Source: Mediterranea massiliensis
GTDB lineage: Bacteria > Bacteroidota > Bacteroidia > Bacteroidales > Bacteroidaceae
Reading direction: 5' to 3'
Assembly (NCBI RefSeq): GCF_900128475.1
Contig: NZ_LT635838.1
Span: forward strand, 145,803 to 209,802
DNA length: 64,000 nt
Shown: positions 1 to 7,371 of the stretch, in pieces
Numbering within the stretch: position 1 is the stretch's first letter
Layout: each line of letters begins with the position of its first letter
Notes under the pieces: model-generated
What the model was told of the DNA's origin: nothing
The model's input: the letters and a program-made list of their open reading frames with translations, nothing else
The model's database searches: none
Program-made: the position numbers and the translations under genes

Positions 1-588
1 ATACATGGAAATAAGTCTCGCGAGAAATTATTTCTTTTAAATCACTTTAAGTTAGGTGAGCTGGAAACAAGATTTCAGACTTGCATGATAAAACCTGAAC
101 AGTATTTGTTTGGAAATGTCAGTGGTATATTGGGAACGGATATCATAAGTAGGGCGAACTGATACATTGATTTTAAGGAAAAGAATATAATGGCTGGGGC
201 AACTATTCCGGAACATTACGATTATATGTTGGAATATCAGGTTAAGAATAACCTGTATTATACAGACATGGATATAGGAAATTTGAGTGTCAAAGATATC
301 CTGGTAGATACTGGCTACAGTCGCAGTGATTTTGTACTTGAAGATCAACTCAAGCAAAGTTTAAAGGGAATTGAATTCAGTAAAACTGATACATGCTTTT
401 CGTTTACAAATGCCAAGGAGGTATATGAAATCTACAAAAAGGACGAATGTCGCCTGAATAACATACATATTGAAAATGTTACCTTCTCTTTCTCAGCAAA
501 TAGAAATATTATAGGACTCGAATTTTTCAAACGATTTTCATCCGTATATATTGACTCGGATAACTGTAGGATATACTGCTGTAAATAA
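1..588 (+). pseudogene. Retropepsin-like aspartic protease remnant with in-frame stop
   Basis: Reading frame 1 is open from the window edge to a TGA at 160-162, then continues in the same frame to the TAA at 586-588. Both halves look like retropepsin-type aspartic protease domains. The upstream part ends with the flap-closing motif GILGTDIISRAN, and the stop is followed directly by YIDFKEKNI, the usual continuation. The downstream part has the catalytic DTG in DILVDTGYS and its own C-terminal NIIGLEFFKRF. The stop most simply replaces a Trp codon (TGG to TGA). An ATG at 190 could still start a 132-aa single-domain product. The 5' end lies outside the window. Two-domain retropepsin proteins are common in Bacteroidales; substrate is unknown. 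I infer a recently broken gene, though a sequencing error at one base would also explain it. Confidence 0.6.
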
Positions 589-832
589 CTCAACGTGAGT
601 CCGATATAGGCAATAAATATTTCATTGAAAATTAAGAACACAGCAATAAAAGCATTAAATTTATAGTACTCAATTATAACTATGTTCTCAGAGCCTAAAG
701 CTTCTGCTTTTTTGAAAAGAGGCCTGCCATTGACGTGAACTTTATCAATGACGGGCAATTGGCTATCTTCTGATTCTTACTTTCGAACTCACATTTTTAA
801 TTGAGGGATTCTTCAGACCGATTATTTATCCG

Positions 833-840
833 TAATTTTG
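833..840 (+). promoter_or_regulatory. Bacteroides -7 box (TAATTTTG) before the YdeI-like gene
   Basis: The octamer matches TAnnTTTG and lies 16 bp before the ATG at 857. No TTTG is present at the usual 19-21 bp upstream, so only the -7 half is supported. I see no convincing gene in 589-832. Confidence 0.4.
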
Positions 841-1083
841 CATCTGTTTTAGTTACATGGGTATGAGCAGAATAAGCATGGTGAATTTATTGGAGGTCAA
901 ATCAAGGCAGGAATTACGTCAGTGGCTAATTCAGAACCATCGGACAGAAACGGAGTGTTGGGTGATAGTAAAGAGGGGCAGACCCAAGGATGACGGTACT
1001 TTCTGGTATATCGATGCTGTGGAAGAAGCTATGTGCTTTGGGTGGATAGACAGCACCGTCAAGAAGATTGACGAAAATATCAC

Positions 1084-1264
1084 GAGGCTGTCTCAAAATA
1101 GAAATTCAAAAGTAATAATCTTACAGATTGAAACTTAGTAATAAAAAGCCTCCTGCTTTAGCCCTTATTTATTGCAATTATAGGACTAAAAGCAGGAGGT
1201 TTTTATGTTGTAGCTTATAAATTGTAAGTAAACTTATCTCTGTTTTTAATTTTGAGACAGCCTC
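1084..1264. mobile_element. MITE of 181 bp with 16-bp perfect terminal inverted repeats
   Basis: The element begins with GAGGCTGTCTCAAAAT (1084-1099) and ends with its exact reverse complement (1249-1264). It carries no open reading frame of note and interrupts a recognisable gene, which is the best evidence that it is mobile. The GGCTGTCTC-type end resembles termini of several Bacteroides insertion sequences, so it is probably mobilised in trans by such a transposase; no matching autonomous copy is in this window. I could not settle a target-site duplication: the flanks (CAC on the left, CCC on the right) do not clearly repeat. Confidence 0.75.
1142..1204. terminator. Long terminator-like hairpin inside the MITE
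   Basis: AAAAAGCCTCCTGCTTTAG on the left pairs with the CTAAAAGCAGGAGGTTTTT on the right, around a loop of about 25 nt. A T-run follows on the plus strand and an A-run precedes, so it could stop transcription from either side. The element thereby adds a bidirectional terminator to whatever it lands in. Confidence 0.6.
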
Positions 1265-1725
1265 CCCGGAAGTCTGGAAGTATTTGGTCTGAATTGAACA
1301 AGGAGAGATGCCGTCGTATGGAACGGCTCGGATTGATGACAGATGCAGGCCGCGCTGTATTGCCAGATATGACAGAAAACGGGTTTGTGATAGACAAGGA
1401 TATTTTGAAGTCATTGAAGGATGACCCGGTAGTTTGGGATAACTTCTGCCGTTTCCCTGATTTATATAAACGGGTACGGATAGATACCATTCAAATCAAG
1501 AAAAAACAGCTGGAACTGTATAAAAGCCGTCTGAATAAATTCATAGAAAACACACGGAAAGGAATCCTCTACGGAGAGTGGAATGATAACGGCCGGTTGC
1601 TGAAATAACATTCCTCCAATCCGATTGATGAGATATCCCCACCATACCGACAACTTGACCCGGATAAGGTTTCTTATTTGTTGTCATGGGTATATAAAAA
1701 TAGCAAACATGAACACTTATAAGAC

Positions 1726-1885
1726 AGGAGGCGGCTCGGCATAGCCAAACTGAAAAACTTTGTTTTTCGTTTGCCTCTGCCCTCGCCTTTCACTATCTTT
1801 TCATAAAATAGGAGGCGGCTCGGCAGAGTCAAACTGAAAAACTTTGTTTTTCGTTTGCCTCTGCTCTCGCCTTTCACTATCTTTG
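1726..1885 (+). repeat. 84-bp tandem duplication carrying a promoter
   Basis: Two nearly identical copies start at 1726 and 1810 (period 84 bp). Each begins AGGAGGCGGCTCGGC and ends at a CACTATCTTT promoter element. The second copy differs at only a few bases within the shared core. The unit therefore repeats a complete Bacteroides-type promoter just before the acyltransferase gene. 1609-1725 holds nothing I can identify. Confidence 0.85.
1854..1885 (+). promoter_or_regulatory. Consensus Bacteroides promoter for the acyltransferase gene
   Basis: TTTG at 1854-1857, exactly 20 bp, then TATCTTTG at 1878-1885: a full match to the Bacteroides TTTG-N19-21-TAnnTTTG promoter. It lies 23 bp before the ATG at 1909. 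The upstream duplicate (TTTG 1770-1773, N20, TATCTTTT 1794-1801) has lost only the last G. Confidence 0.8.
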
Positions 1886-1908
1886 CCCCCGAAAAAACAG
1901 CCTGTGTT

Positions 1909-2667
1909 ATGAAATTCTTCTACTACATTTATCAGATTTGCATCGCACTTCCCCTTTTCCTGGTGCTGACCATCCTGACAGCCGTTGTCACCATCATCGG
2001 TTCGCTGCTGGGCGGAGCACACTTCTGGGGCTACTACCCCGGCAAGATATGGTCGCAACTGACGTGTTACATTCTTCTGCTGCCTGTTCACGTCGTGGGA
2101 CGCGAGAAGCTGCACAAGCATACCTCCTACGTCTTTGTCCCCAACCATCAGGGAGCTTTCGACATCTTCCTCATCTACGGTTTCCTGGGCCGTAACTTCA
2201 AGTGGATGATGAAGAAGAGCCTGCGGAAAATCCCGTTTGTGGGCAAAGCCTGCGAAAGCGCCGGCCACATCTTCGTGGAGCGCGGCAATCCGAAGAAGAT
2301 GTTCGCCATGATGCGCAAGGCCGAAGCGTCGCTGACGAACGGCGTGTCGCTCGTTGTCTTTCCCGAAGGGGCCCGCACGTTCACGGGCCACATGGGCTAC
2401 TTCAAGCGCGGTGCCTTCCAGCTGGCCGACGACCTGCAACTGGCCGTTGTGCCCGTCACCATCGACGGATCGTTCGAGATACTGCCCCGCACGGGCAAGT
2501 GGGTACACCGCCACCGCCTCATCATGACCATCCACGACCCCATCCCGCCCAAATGCAAGGGGCCCGAAAACATCAAGGCTACCATGACCGAAGCCTATGC
2601 TGCCGTGGAGAGCGCCCTGCCCGAGAAATACAAAGGTATGGTGAAGAACGAAGACCAGGACCGTTGA
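1909..2667 (+). CDS. plsC: 1-acyl-sn-glycerol-3-phosphate acyltransferase (PlsC family)
   Basis: Transfers an acyl chain to lysophosphatidic acid to form phosphatidic acid at the inner membrane. The 252-aa product begins MKFFYYIYQICIALPLFL, an N-terminal membrane helix. It then shows the acyltransferase box NHQGAFDIF (HX4D, catalytic His and Asp) around residue 80, the glycine-rich block GNPKKMFAMM, and the acceptor motif FPEGART around residue 155. Length is normal for PlsC. I chose ATG 1909 rather than the upstream in-frame ATG 1855, because 1855 lies inside the promoter itself. It stands alone behind the duplicated promoter. A lyso-ornithine or other lysolipid acyltransferase is possible, since the family does not fix the acceptor. 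Confidence 0.85.
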   Translation: MKFFYYIYQICIALPLFLVLTILTAVVTIIGSLLGGAHFWGYYPGKIWSQLTCYILLLPVHVVGREKLHKHTSYVFVPNHQGAFDIFLIYGFLGRNFKWMMKKSLRKIPFVGKACESAGHIFVERGNPKKMFAMMRKAEASLTNGVSLVVFPEGARTFTGHMGYFKRGAFQLADDLQLAVVPVTIDGSFEILPRTGKWVHRHRLIMTIHDPIPPKCKGPENIKATMTEAYAAVESALPEKYKGMVKNEDQDR

Positions 2668-2705
2668 GCATTCTCCTTCCAGGATTTTTCCTCCCCTTCC
2701 CACAC

Positions 2706-2820
2706 AGTGCTTCCTGAGGGTCTGACGAAGTGCTTTGTTACCCCCTGACGAAGCACTTCATGAGCACCTCACGCAGTGCTTCGTCAGAGTGCCAGAAAGC
2801 ACTGCATGACGAAGGCAGGC
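2706..2820. repeat. Phased 23-bp repeat array, 5 units (array A)
   Basis: Units start at 2706, 2729, 2752, 2775 and 2798, exactly 23 bp apart. Each opens with AGTGCTT or its inverted form AGCACT; the remaining bases are partly conserved (often TGA at unit positions 10-12). CTGACGAAGCACT in units 2-3 is perfectly complementary to AGTGCTTCGTCAG in unit 4, so a 13-bp stem can form. The array lies between the 3' end of plsC and the 3' end of the DUF4369 gene, which converge on it. A sister array with the same period and core is at 43167-43304. Confidence 0.85.
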
Positions 2821-2927
2821 TGCAAACGGACAAGAAGACATACGACGATACGAAAAGAGAGCGAATTCCAAGGGCACGGCCCGTTGGAATTCGCTCTCCT
2901 GTTTTTTCTGTAAATCCTACTGCCCCA

Positions 2928-3674
2928 TCAAGGCCGCGTGGCAGCCACATTCTGCTGCAACCGCTTGTGCTCCTCGATGAGCTTCATGTTCTCCTTCGCT
3001 TTGGAGACGTAATCCTTCACCAGCACATTGTCCTTGAACGAAGCCGGAGCATCCTTCAGGATGGCCTCGATGTTGGGTGTCATGACGGGATAGGGCAAGG
3101 TGCTGCACATCATCATGAAGACGCTGGGCCCCAGGACGTTTTCGTAATTGTCTGCAATGAACTGCTTCAAGTAAGTGTTCATCGCACCGACCAGCGAGTC
3201 GGACTCCTGCTGCAACTGGTCGTGGATATCGTCCAACGCCACACCATCGAGCACCATGCGGGCCTCCTTGCGGTCCACTTCCTCGATGGCCAGCTCCAGC
3301 GCATTGCGCTTGTCGATAAATTCATACAGCTTGTCGTTCAGGGGAGTTCCCTCGGCCTTCATCTGTACGTTGGCAATGTCCACACGGATGTGGCCGTTCT
3401 CCAGCACCAGCGGCATCAGACCTTCGTCACCCATATAAAGGGTCACCATCCGTACACTGTCCACCGGCCCTTTCATCTTAAACAGCCCGTGTATCACTTC
3501 CGCCGAGTCGACAGCCACCCAGTCGCCGTCCTGCAGGGTCTTCAGGTAAAGCATCTTGCCGTCAAGGCTGGTTACGGAGGACTGTCCTTCTATCCTGTAC
3601 CCCCTGCTGCACGAAGCACACAGCAACAGCGCCAGCAAAGGGAAAGCATAATGAACAAACATTTTATACTTCAT
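2928..3674 (-). CDS. DUF4369-type lipoprotein
   Basis: Predicted lipoprotein of 248 aa. The signal sequence MKYKMFVHYAFPLLALLLCAS ends at a lipobox with Cys22. The mature part begins with the beta-rich DUF4369 pattern (YRIEGQSSVTSLDGKMLYLKTLQDGDWVAVDSAEV), which in related Bacteroidales proteins often precedes a thioredoxin-like domain. Here the C-terminal half is helical instead (ALELAIEEVDRKEAR to SKAKENMKLIEEHKRL) and has no CxxC, so a thioredoxin role is not supported. A TACCTTTG -7 box sits at 3704-3711 on its strand. It is monocistronic and diverges from the sulfatase maturase gene. Function unknown. Confidence 0.75.
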   Translation of the reverse strand: MKYKMFVHYAFPLLALLLCASCSRGYRIEGQSSVTSLDGKMLYLKTLQDGDWVAVDSAEVIHGLFKMKGPVDSVRMVTLYMGDEGLMPLVLENGHIRVDIANVQMKAEGTPLNDKLYEFIDKRNALELAIEEVDRKEARMVLDGVALDDIHDQLQQESDSLVGAMNTYLKQFIADNYENVLGPSVFMMMCSTLPYPVMTPNIEAILKDAPASFKDNVLVKDYVSKAKENMKLIEEHKRLQQNVAATRP

Positions 3675-3703
3675 AAGAAATATATCATTTGAATTTCACG
3701 GCG

Positions 3704-3711
3704 CAAAGGTA
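3704..3711 (-). promoter_or_regulatory. -7 box (TACCTTTG) for the DUF4369 gene
   Basis: Reverse strand TACCTTTG, 29 bp before the start at 3674. No clear TTTG at the -33 position. Confidence 0.45.
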
Positions 3712-3764
3712 TTAATAATCCTTATAAAGGAGGAGGGCGGAAACGTATTTTCATTTGCTTTACG

Positions 3765-3772
3765 TATTTTTG
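3765..3772 (+). promoter_or_regulatory. -7 box (TATTTTTG) for the sulfatase maturase gene
   Basis: Matches TAnnTTTG and lies 35 bp before the ATG at 3808. The -33 element is not clear. Confidence 0.45.
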
Positions 3773-3807
3773 CACTTAAATTAATAAAAAAGCAACAAGA
3801 AACGAAC

Positions 3808-5046
3808 ATGTCTACCTACGCACCTTTCGCCAAACCGCTCTACGTGATGCTGAAACCCGTAGGAGCCGTATGCAACCTGGCATGCGACTATTGTTACTAC
3901 CTGGAAAAGTCCAAACTCTACAAGGACAATCCCAAGCACGTGATGAGCGAGGAGCTGCTGGAGAAGTTCATCGAGGAATACATCCAGTCGCAGACCATGC
4001 CGCAGGTGCTCTTCACCTGGCACGGCGGAGAGACGCTGATGCGCCCCCTGTCGTTCTACAAGCGGGCCATGGAGCTGCAGAAGAAATATGCCGGCGGACG
4101 CACCATCGACAACTGCATCCAGACCAACGGCACGCTGCTCACCGACGAGTGGTGCCGCTTCTTCAAGGAGAACAACTGGCTGGTGGGTGTCTCCATCGAC
4201 GGCCCGCAGGAGTTCCATGACGAGTACCGCAAGAACAAGCAGGGACGCCCCTCGTTCCACAAGGTGATGCAGGGCATCAACCTGCTGAAGAAGCACGGGG
4301 TGGAGTGGAACGGCATGGCGGTGGTAAACGACTACAACGCCGACTATCCCGACGAGTTCTACCGCTTCTTCAAGGATCTGGGATGCCACTACATCCAGTT
4401 TGCCCCCATCGTGGAGCGCATCCTGCCCCACGGCGACGGACGTCACTTGGCTTCGCTGGCCGACGGCGGTGACGCGCCGCTGGCCGACTTCTCCGTCAGC
4501 CCCGAACAATGGGGCAACTTCCTCTGCCGCCTGTTCGACCTGTGGGTCAAGGAGGACGTGGGCACGTACTACATCCAGATCTTCGACTCCACGCTGGCCA
4601 ACTGGGTGGGCGAACAGCCCGGCGTATGCTCCATGGCACGGACGTGCGGCCATGCCGGCGTAATGGAGTTCAACGGCGACGTCTACTCGTGCGACCACTT
4701 CGTCTTCCCCGAATACAAGCTGGGCAACATCTACCAGCAGACCCTGGTGGAGATGATGTACAGCGAACGCCAGCAGCGTTTCGGACAGAACAAGTTCGAC
4801 TCCCTGCCCCGCCAGTGCAAGGAGTGTGAGTGGCTCTTCGCCTGCAACGGCGACTGCCCCAAGAACCGCTTCGCCCGCACGGCCGACGGCGAGCCGGGCC
4901 TCAACTACCTCTGCGCCGGCTACCGGAAGTTCTTCAGCCACGTGGCCCCCTACATGGACTTCATGAAGAAGGAGTACCTGGCCCAGCGCGCGCCTGCCAA
5001 CGTGATGGACGCCATCCGCGAAGGCAAGCTGCCCATGCCCCGATAA
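3808..5046 (+). CDS. Anaerobic sulfatase-maturating enzyme (radical SAM, SPASM)
   Basis: Converts the active-site Ser or Cys of sulfatases to formylglycine using S-adenosylmethionine. The 412-aa product carries the radical SAM cluster motif CNLACDYC near residue 25. FTWHGGE lies around residue 70, and C-terminal SPASM cysteines bind two auxiliary Fe-S clusters ([41 protein letters not shown]). Length is typical of anSME. The two sulfatases in this window (11292 and 14373) both have Ser at the modified position. Of the known maturases only the anaerobic type handles Ser, so this enzyme is the natural partner, although it is not in the same operon. Start ATG 3808 fits the upstream -7 box. Confidence 0.92.
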   Translation: MSTYAPFAKPLYVMLKPVGAVCNLACDYCYYLEKSKLYKDNPKHVMSEELLEKFIEEYIQSQTMPQVLFTWHGGETLMRPLSFYKRAMELQKKYAGGRTIDNCIQTNGTLLTDEWCRFFKENNWLVGVSIDGPQEFHDEYRKNKQGRPSFHKVMQGINLLKKHGVEWNGMAVVNDYNADYPDEFYRFFKDLGCHYIQFAPIVERILPHGDGRHLASLADGGDAPLADFSVSPEQWGNFLCRLFDLWVKEDVGTYYIQIFDSTLANWVGEQPGVCSMARTCGHAGVMEFNGDVYSCDHFVFPEYKLGNIYQQTLVEMMYSERQQRFGQNKFDSLPRQCKECEWLFACNGDCPKNRFARTADGEPGLNYLCAGYRKFFSHVAPYMDFMKKEYLAQRAPANVMDAIREGKLPMPR

Positions 5047-5096
5047 AAACTTATAGAAAAACAACGTATAAATCATTATTAATTAAAGTGACATAC

Positions 5097-7256
5097 ATGA
5101 AAATCAAGAAGTACCTCGTTGCGGCCCTCGCCGCAGCATTCACCTTCTCGGCACAGGCCGACGAAGGCATGTGGCTGCTCCAGCTGATGAAGCAGCAGAA
5201 CTCCATCGACCTGATGAAGAAACAGGGTCTGAAGCTGGAAGCCGACGACCTCTACAACCCCAACGGCGTGTCGCTGAAAGATGCTGTCGGCATCTTCGGC
5301 GGAGGCTGTACCGGCGAAATCATCTCGCCCGAAGGCCTCATCCTGACCAACCACCACTGCGGATATGCCTCCATCCAGCAGCACTCCAGCGTGGAGCACG
5401 ACTACCTGACCGACGGCTTCTGGGCCAAGAGCCGCGCCGAAGAGCTGCCTACTCCGGGACTGAAGTTCCGCTTCGTGCACCGCATCGTGGACATCACCGA
5501 TCTGGTGAACGCCAAGGTAAAGGCCGGTGAGGTGAACGAATACGAAGCCATGACCAGCAAGTTCCTCGGCAAGCTGGCCAAGGAAGAGCTGGAGAAGAGC
5601 GACCTCAAGGGAAAGCCCGGCATCGAGGTGCGTGCCCTGCCCTTCTACGCCGGCAACAAGTATTACCTCTTCTATTATAAGGTGTACAGCGACGTGCGCA
5701 TGGTGGCCGCTCCCCCCTCGAGCGTAGGCAAGTTCGGCGGCGAGACAGACAACTGGATGTGGCCCCGCCACACGGGCGACTTCTCCATGTTCCGCATCTA
5801 TGCCGACAAGAACGGAGAGCCTGCCCAGTACAGCGCCGACAACGTGCCCCTGAAGACTCCGAAGTTCTTCCCCATCTCGCTGAAGGGACTGGACGAAGGC
5901 GACTATGCCATGATCATGGGCTTCCCCGGCTCCACTGAACGCTACCTCACCGAGAGTGAAGTGCGCCAGCGCATGACCGCCGTCAACCAGGCCATGATAG
6001 ACATGCGTACCGTCTACCTGGACGTGCTGAAGAAGTACATGCGCCAGAGCGACAAGACCCGCATCCAGTATGCCAACAAGTTTGCCGGCAGCAGCAACTA
6101 CTGGAAGAACTCCATCGGCATGAACAAGGCCATCGTGGACAACAACGTGCTCGAGACCAAGGCCGAGCAGGAGAAGCGCTTCGCCGCCTTCGCCCAGGGC
6201 AAGCCCGAATATGAAGGTGTGGTGGAGAAGATAGACGCCATTGTGGAGAAAATGACTCCCGCCCTGCGCCGTGCCGAATATCTGTACGAGGCCCTGAACG
6301 GAGCCATCGAATTCGGCTGCCCGCCCGCGCTGATGGACAAGATGAAGGAAGCCATCGAATCGAAGAACGACTCCCTGCTCCAGTCTGCCAAGAAGCAGCT
6401 GGAATCGGTATACGAAGGCATCTACAACAAGGACTACGACCAGCAGGTGGACCGCGCCGTGGCCAAAGCCATCCTGCCCGCCCTGGCCAAGGCCCTGACA
6501 CCCGAAGAACTGCCCGCCTTCTACCAGACCATCGAGAAAGAGTACAAGGGCGACTATGACGCCTACGTGGACGACCTCTTCGACACCTCCATCATGGGCA
6601 GCCGGGCCAACTTCGACAAGTTCCTGAAGAAGCCCAGCGTGAAGGCCATCGAGCGTGACCTGGCCACCGAATACAGCCGCACGAAGCTCGAAGCCATCAA
6701 AGCTGCCGCAACCGAGTACAGCCAGACGTCAAAAGAACTGGGCCTGCTGCACAAGGCCTACATCCGCGGACTGGGTGAGATGAAGCAGCCCGTGCCCGCC
6801 TACCCCGACGCCAACTTCACCATCCGCCTGACCTACGGCAACGTGAAGTCCTACAACCCGAAGGACGGCGTACACTACAAGTACTTCACCACCACCGACG
6901 GCATCCTCGAGAAGGAAGACCCCGAAAATCCTGAATTCGTGGTTCCGGCCAAGCTGAAGGAGCTCATCCAGAAGAAGGACTTCGGACGCTATGCCATGGC
7001 CGACGGCACCATGCCCGTCTGCTTCCTGACGACGAACGACATCACCGGCGGCAACTCCGGCTCGCCCGTCATCGACGGCGAAGGACGCCTCATCGGCTGC
7101 GCCTTCGACGGTAACTGGGAATCGCTGAGCGGCGACATCAACTTCGACAACAACCTGCAGCGCTGCATCGCACTCGACATCCGCTACGTGCTCTTCATCC
7201 TCGAAAAGCTGGGCGGCTGCGGGCACCTCATCGACGAGATGACCATCGTGGAGTAA
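5097..7256 (+). CDS. S46 dipeptidyl-peptidase, DPP7-like
   Basis: Exported serine peptidase of 719 aa that removes dipeptides from peptide N-termini. A signal peptide [20 protein letters not shown] precedes the mature start ADEGMW, which is typical of S46. The His is in LTNHHCGYA, the Asp lies in the [13 protein letters not shown] region and the nucleophile is in GGNSGSP. Counting 18 residues from that Ser reaches CAFDG, so the specificity position (673 in the Porphyromonas numbering) is Gly; this predicts DPP7-type preference for hydrophobic P1 residues. ATG 5097 starts the signal peptide; an upstream in-frame extension has no support. It is followed 115 bp later by a paralogue with Arg at the same position. 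Both probably serve periplasmic peptide use. Confidence 0.92.
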   Translation: MKIKKYLVAALAAAFTFSAQADEGMWLLQLMKQQNSIDLMKKQGLKLEADDLYNPNGVSLKDAVGIFGGGCTGEIISPEGLILTNHHCGYASIQQHSSVEHDYLTDGFWAKSRAEELPTPGLKFRFVHRIVDITDLVNAKVKAGEVNEYEAMTSKFLGKLAKEELEKSDLKGKPGIEVRALPFYAGNKYYLFYYKVYSDVRMVAAPPSSVGKFGGETDNWMWPRHTGDFSMFRIYADKNGEPAQYSADNVPLKTPKFFPISLKGLDEGDYAMIMGFPGSTERYLTESEVRQRMTAVNQAMIDMRTVYLDVLKKYMRQSDKTRIQYANKFAGSSNYWKNSIGMNKAIVDNNVLETKAEQEKRFAAFAQGKPEYEGVVEKIDAIVEKMTPALRRAEYLYEALNGAIEFGCPPALMDKMKEAIESKNDSLLQSAKKQLESVYEGIYNKDYDQQVDRAVAKAILPALAKALTPEELPAFYQTIEKEYKGDYDAYVDDLFDTSIMGSRANFDKFLKKPSVKAIERDLATEYSRTKLEAIKAAATEYSQTSKELGLLHKAYIRGLGEMKQPVPAYPDANFTIRLTYGNVKSYNPKDGVHYKYFTTTDGILEKEDPENPEFVVPAKLKELIQKKDFGRYAMADGTMPVCFLTTNDITGGNSGSPVIDGEGRLIGCAFDGNWESLSGDINFDNNLQRCIALDIRYVLFILEKLGGCGHLIDEMTIVE

Positions 7257-7267
7257 TCAAATAAACA

Positions 7268-7330
7268 GGCACGGATTACACGGACTATCACGGAGAAAAA
7301 CGACCGTGAACCCTCCGCGAAATCCGTGCC
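7268..7330. repeat. Inverted repeat between the two S46 peptidase genes
   Basis: GGCACGGATT (7268-7277) pairs perfectly with AATCCGTGCC (7321-7330). The left half is a short direct repeat of CACGGA spaced 9-10 bp. It could act as a partial terminator or processing stem between two same-direction genes. Confidence 0.6.
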
Positions 7331-7371
7331 TCATTTATACCAATTCACTTATATATCCCTGATTCTACATT

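Larger units (their letters stand above)
857..1608 (+). pseudogene. YdeI/OmpD-associated-type protein gene, split by a MITE
   Basis: Two pieces of one gene flank the insertion at 1084-1264. The first piece (from ATG 857) has the family's N-terminal features: SRQELRQWLIQNH, a VIVKRGRPKDD segment and AMCFGWIDSTVKKIDENIT. The second piece resumes with PRKSGSIWSELNKERCRR and runs through ERLGLMTDAGRAVLPDM to a normal C-terminus at 1608. In intact relatives WIDS..K.IDE is followed almost directly by the SPRK..S.WSELNKERCRR block, so the reading was continuous before insertion. The first piece now runs into the element and stops at 1138. The intact protein would have been about 190 aa, the usual size of this YdeI-like family (DUF1905/bacteriocin-resistance-associated); its biochemical role is not established. 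The family assignment is from recalled motifs. Confidence 0.75.

Noticed and set aside
432-758. Minus-strand frame of 108 aa with a hydrophobic middle
   Set aside because: It overlaps the end of the retropepsin-like frame and shows no start context or family. It may be a gene scrap, but I cannot support it.
2730-3692. Plus-strand frame of 320 aa over the 23-bp array and DUF4369 gene
   Set aside because: It begins in the repeat array and then runs antisense to a gene with a clear lipoprotein signal.
3781-5076. Minus-strand frame of 431 aa opposite the sulfatase maturase
   Set aside because: Antisense shadow of a GC-rich gene; Val/Leu/His/Gly-rich without motifs, while the plus strand has all radical SAM cysteines.
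4830-5096. N-terminal extension of the DPP7-like protein
   Set aside because: The extra residues are an out-of-frame reading of the maturase gene's end; the signal peptide starts at 5097.
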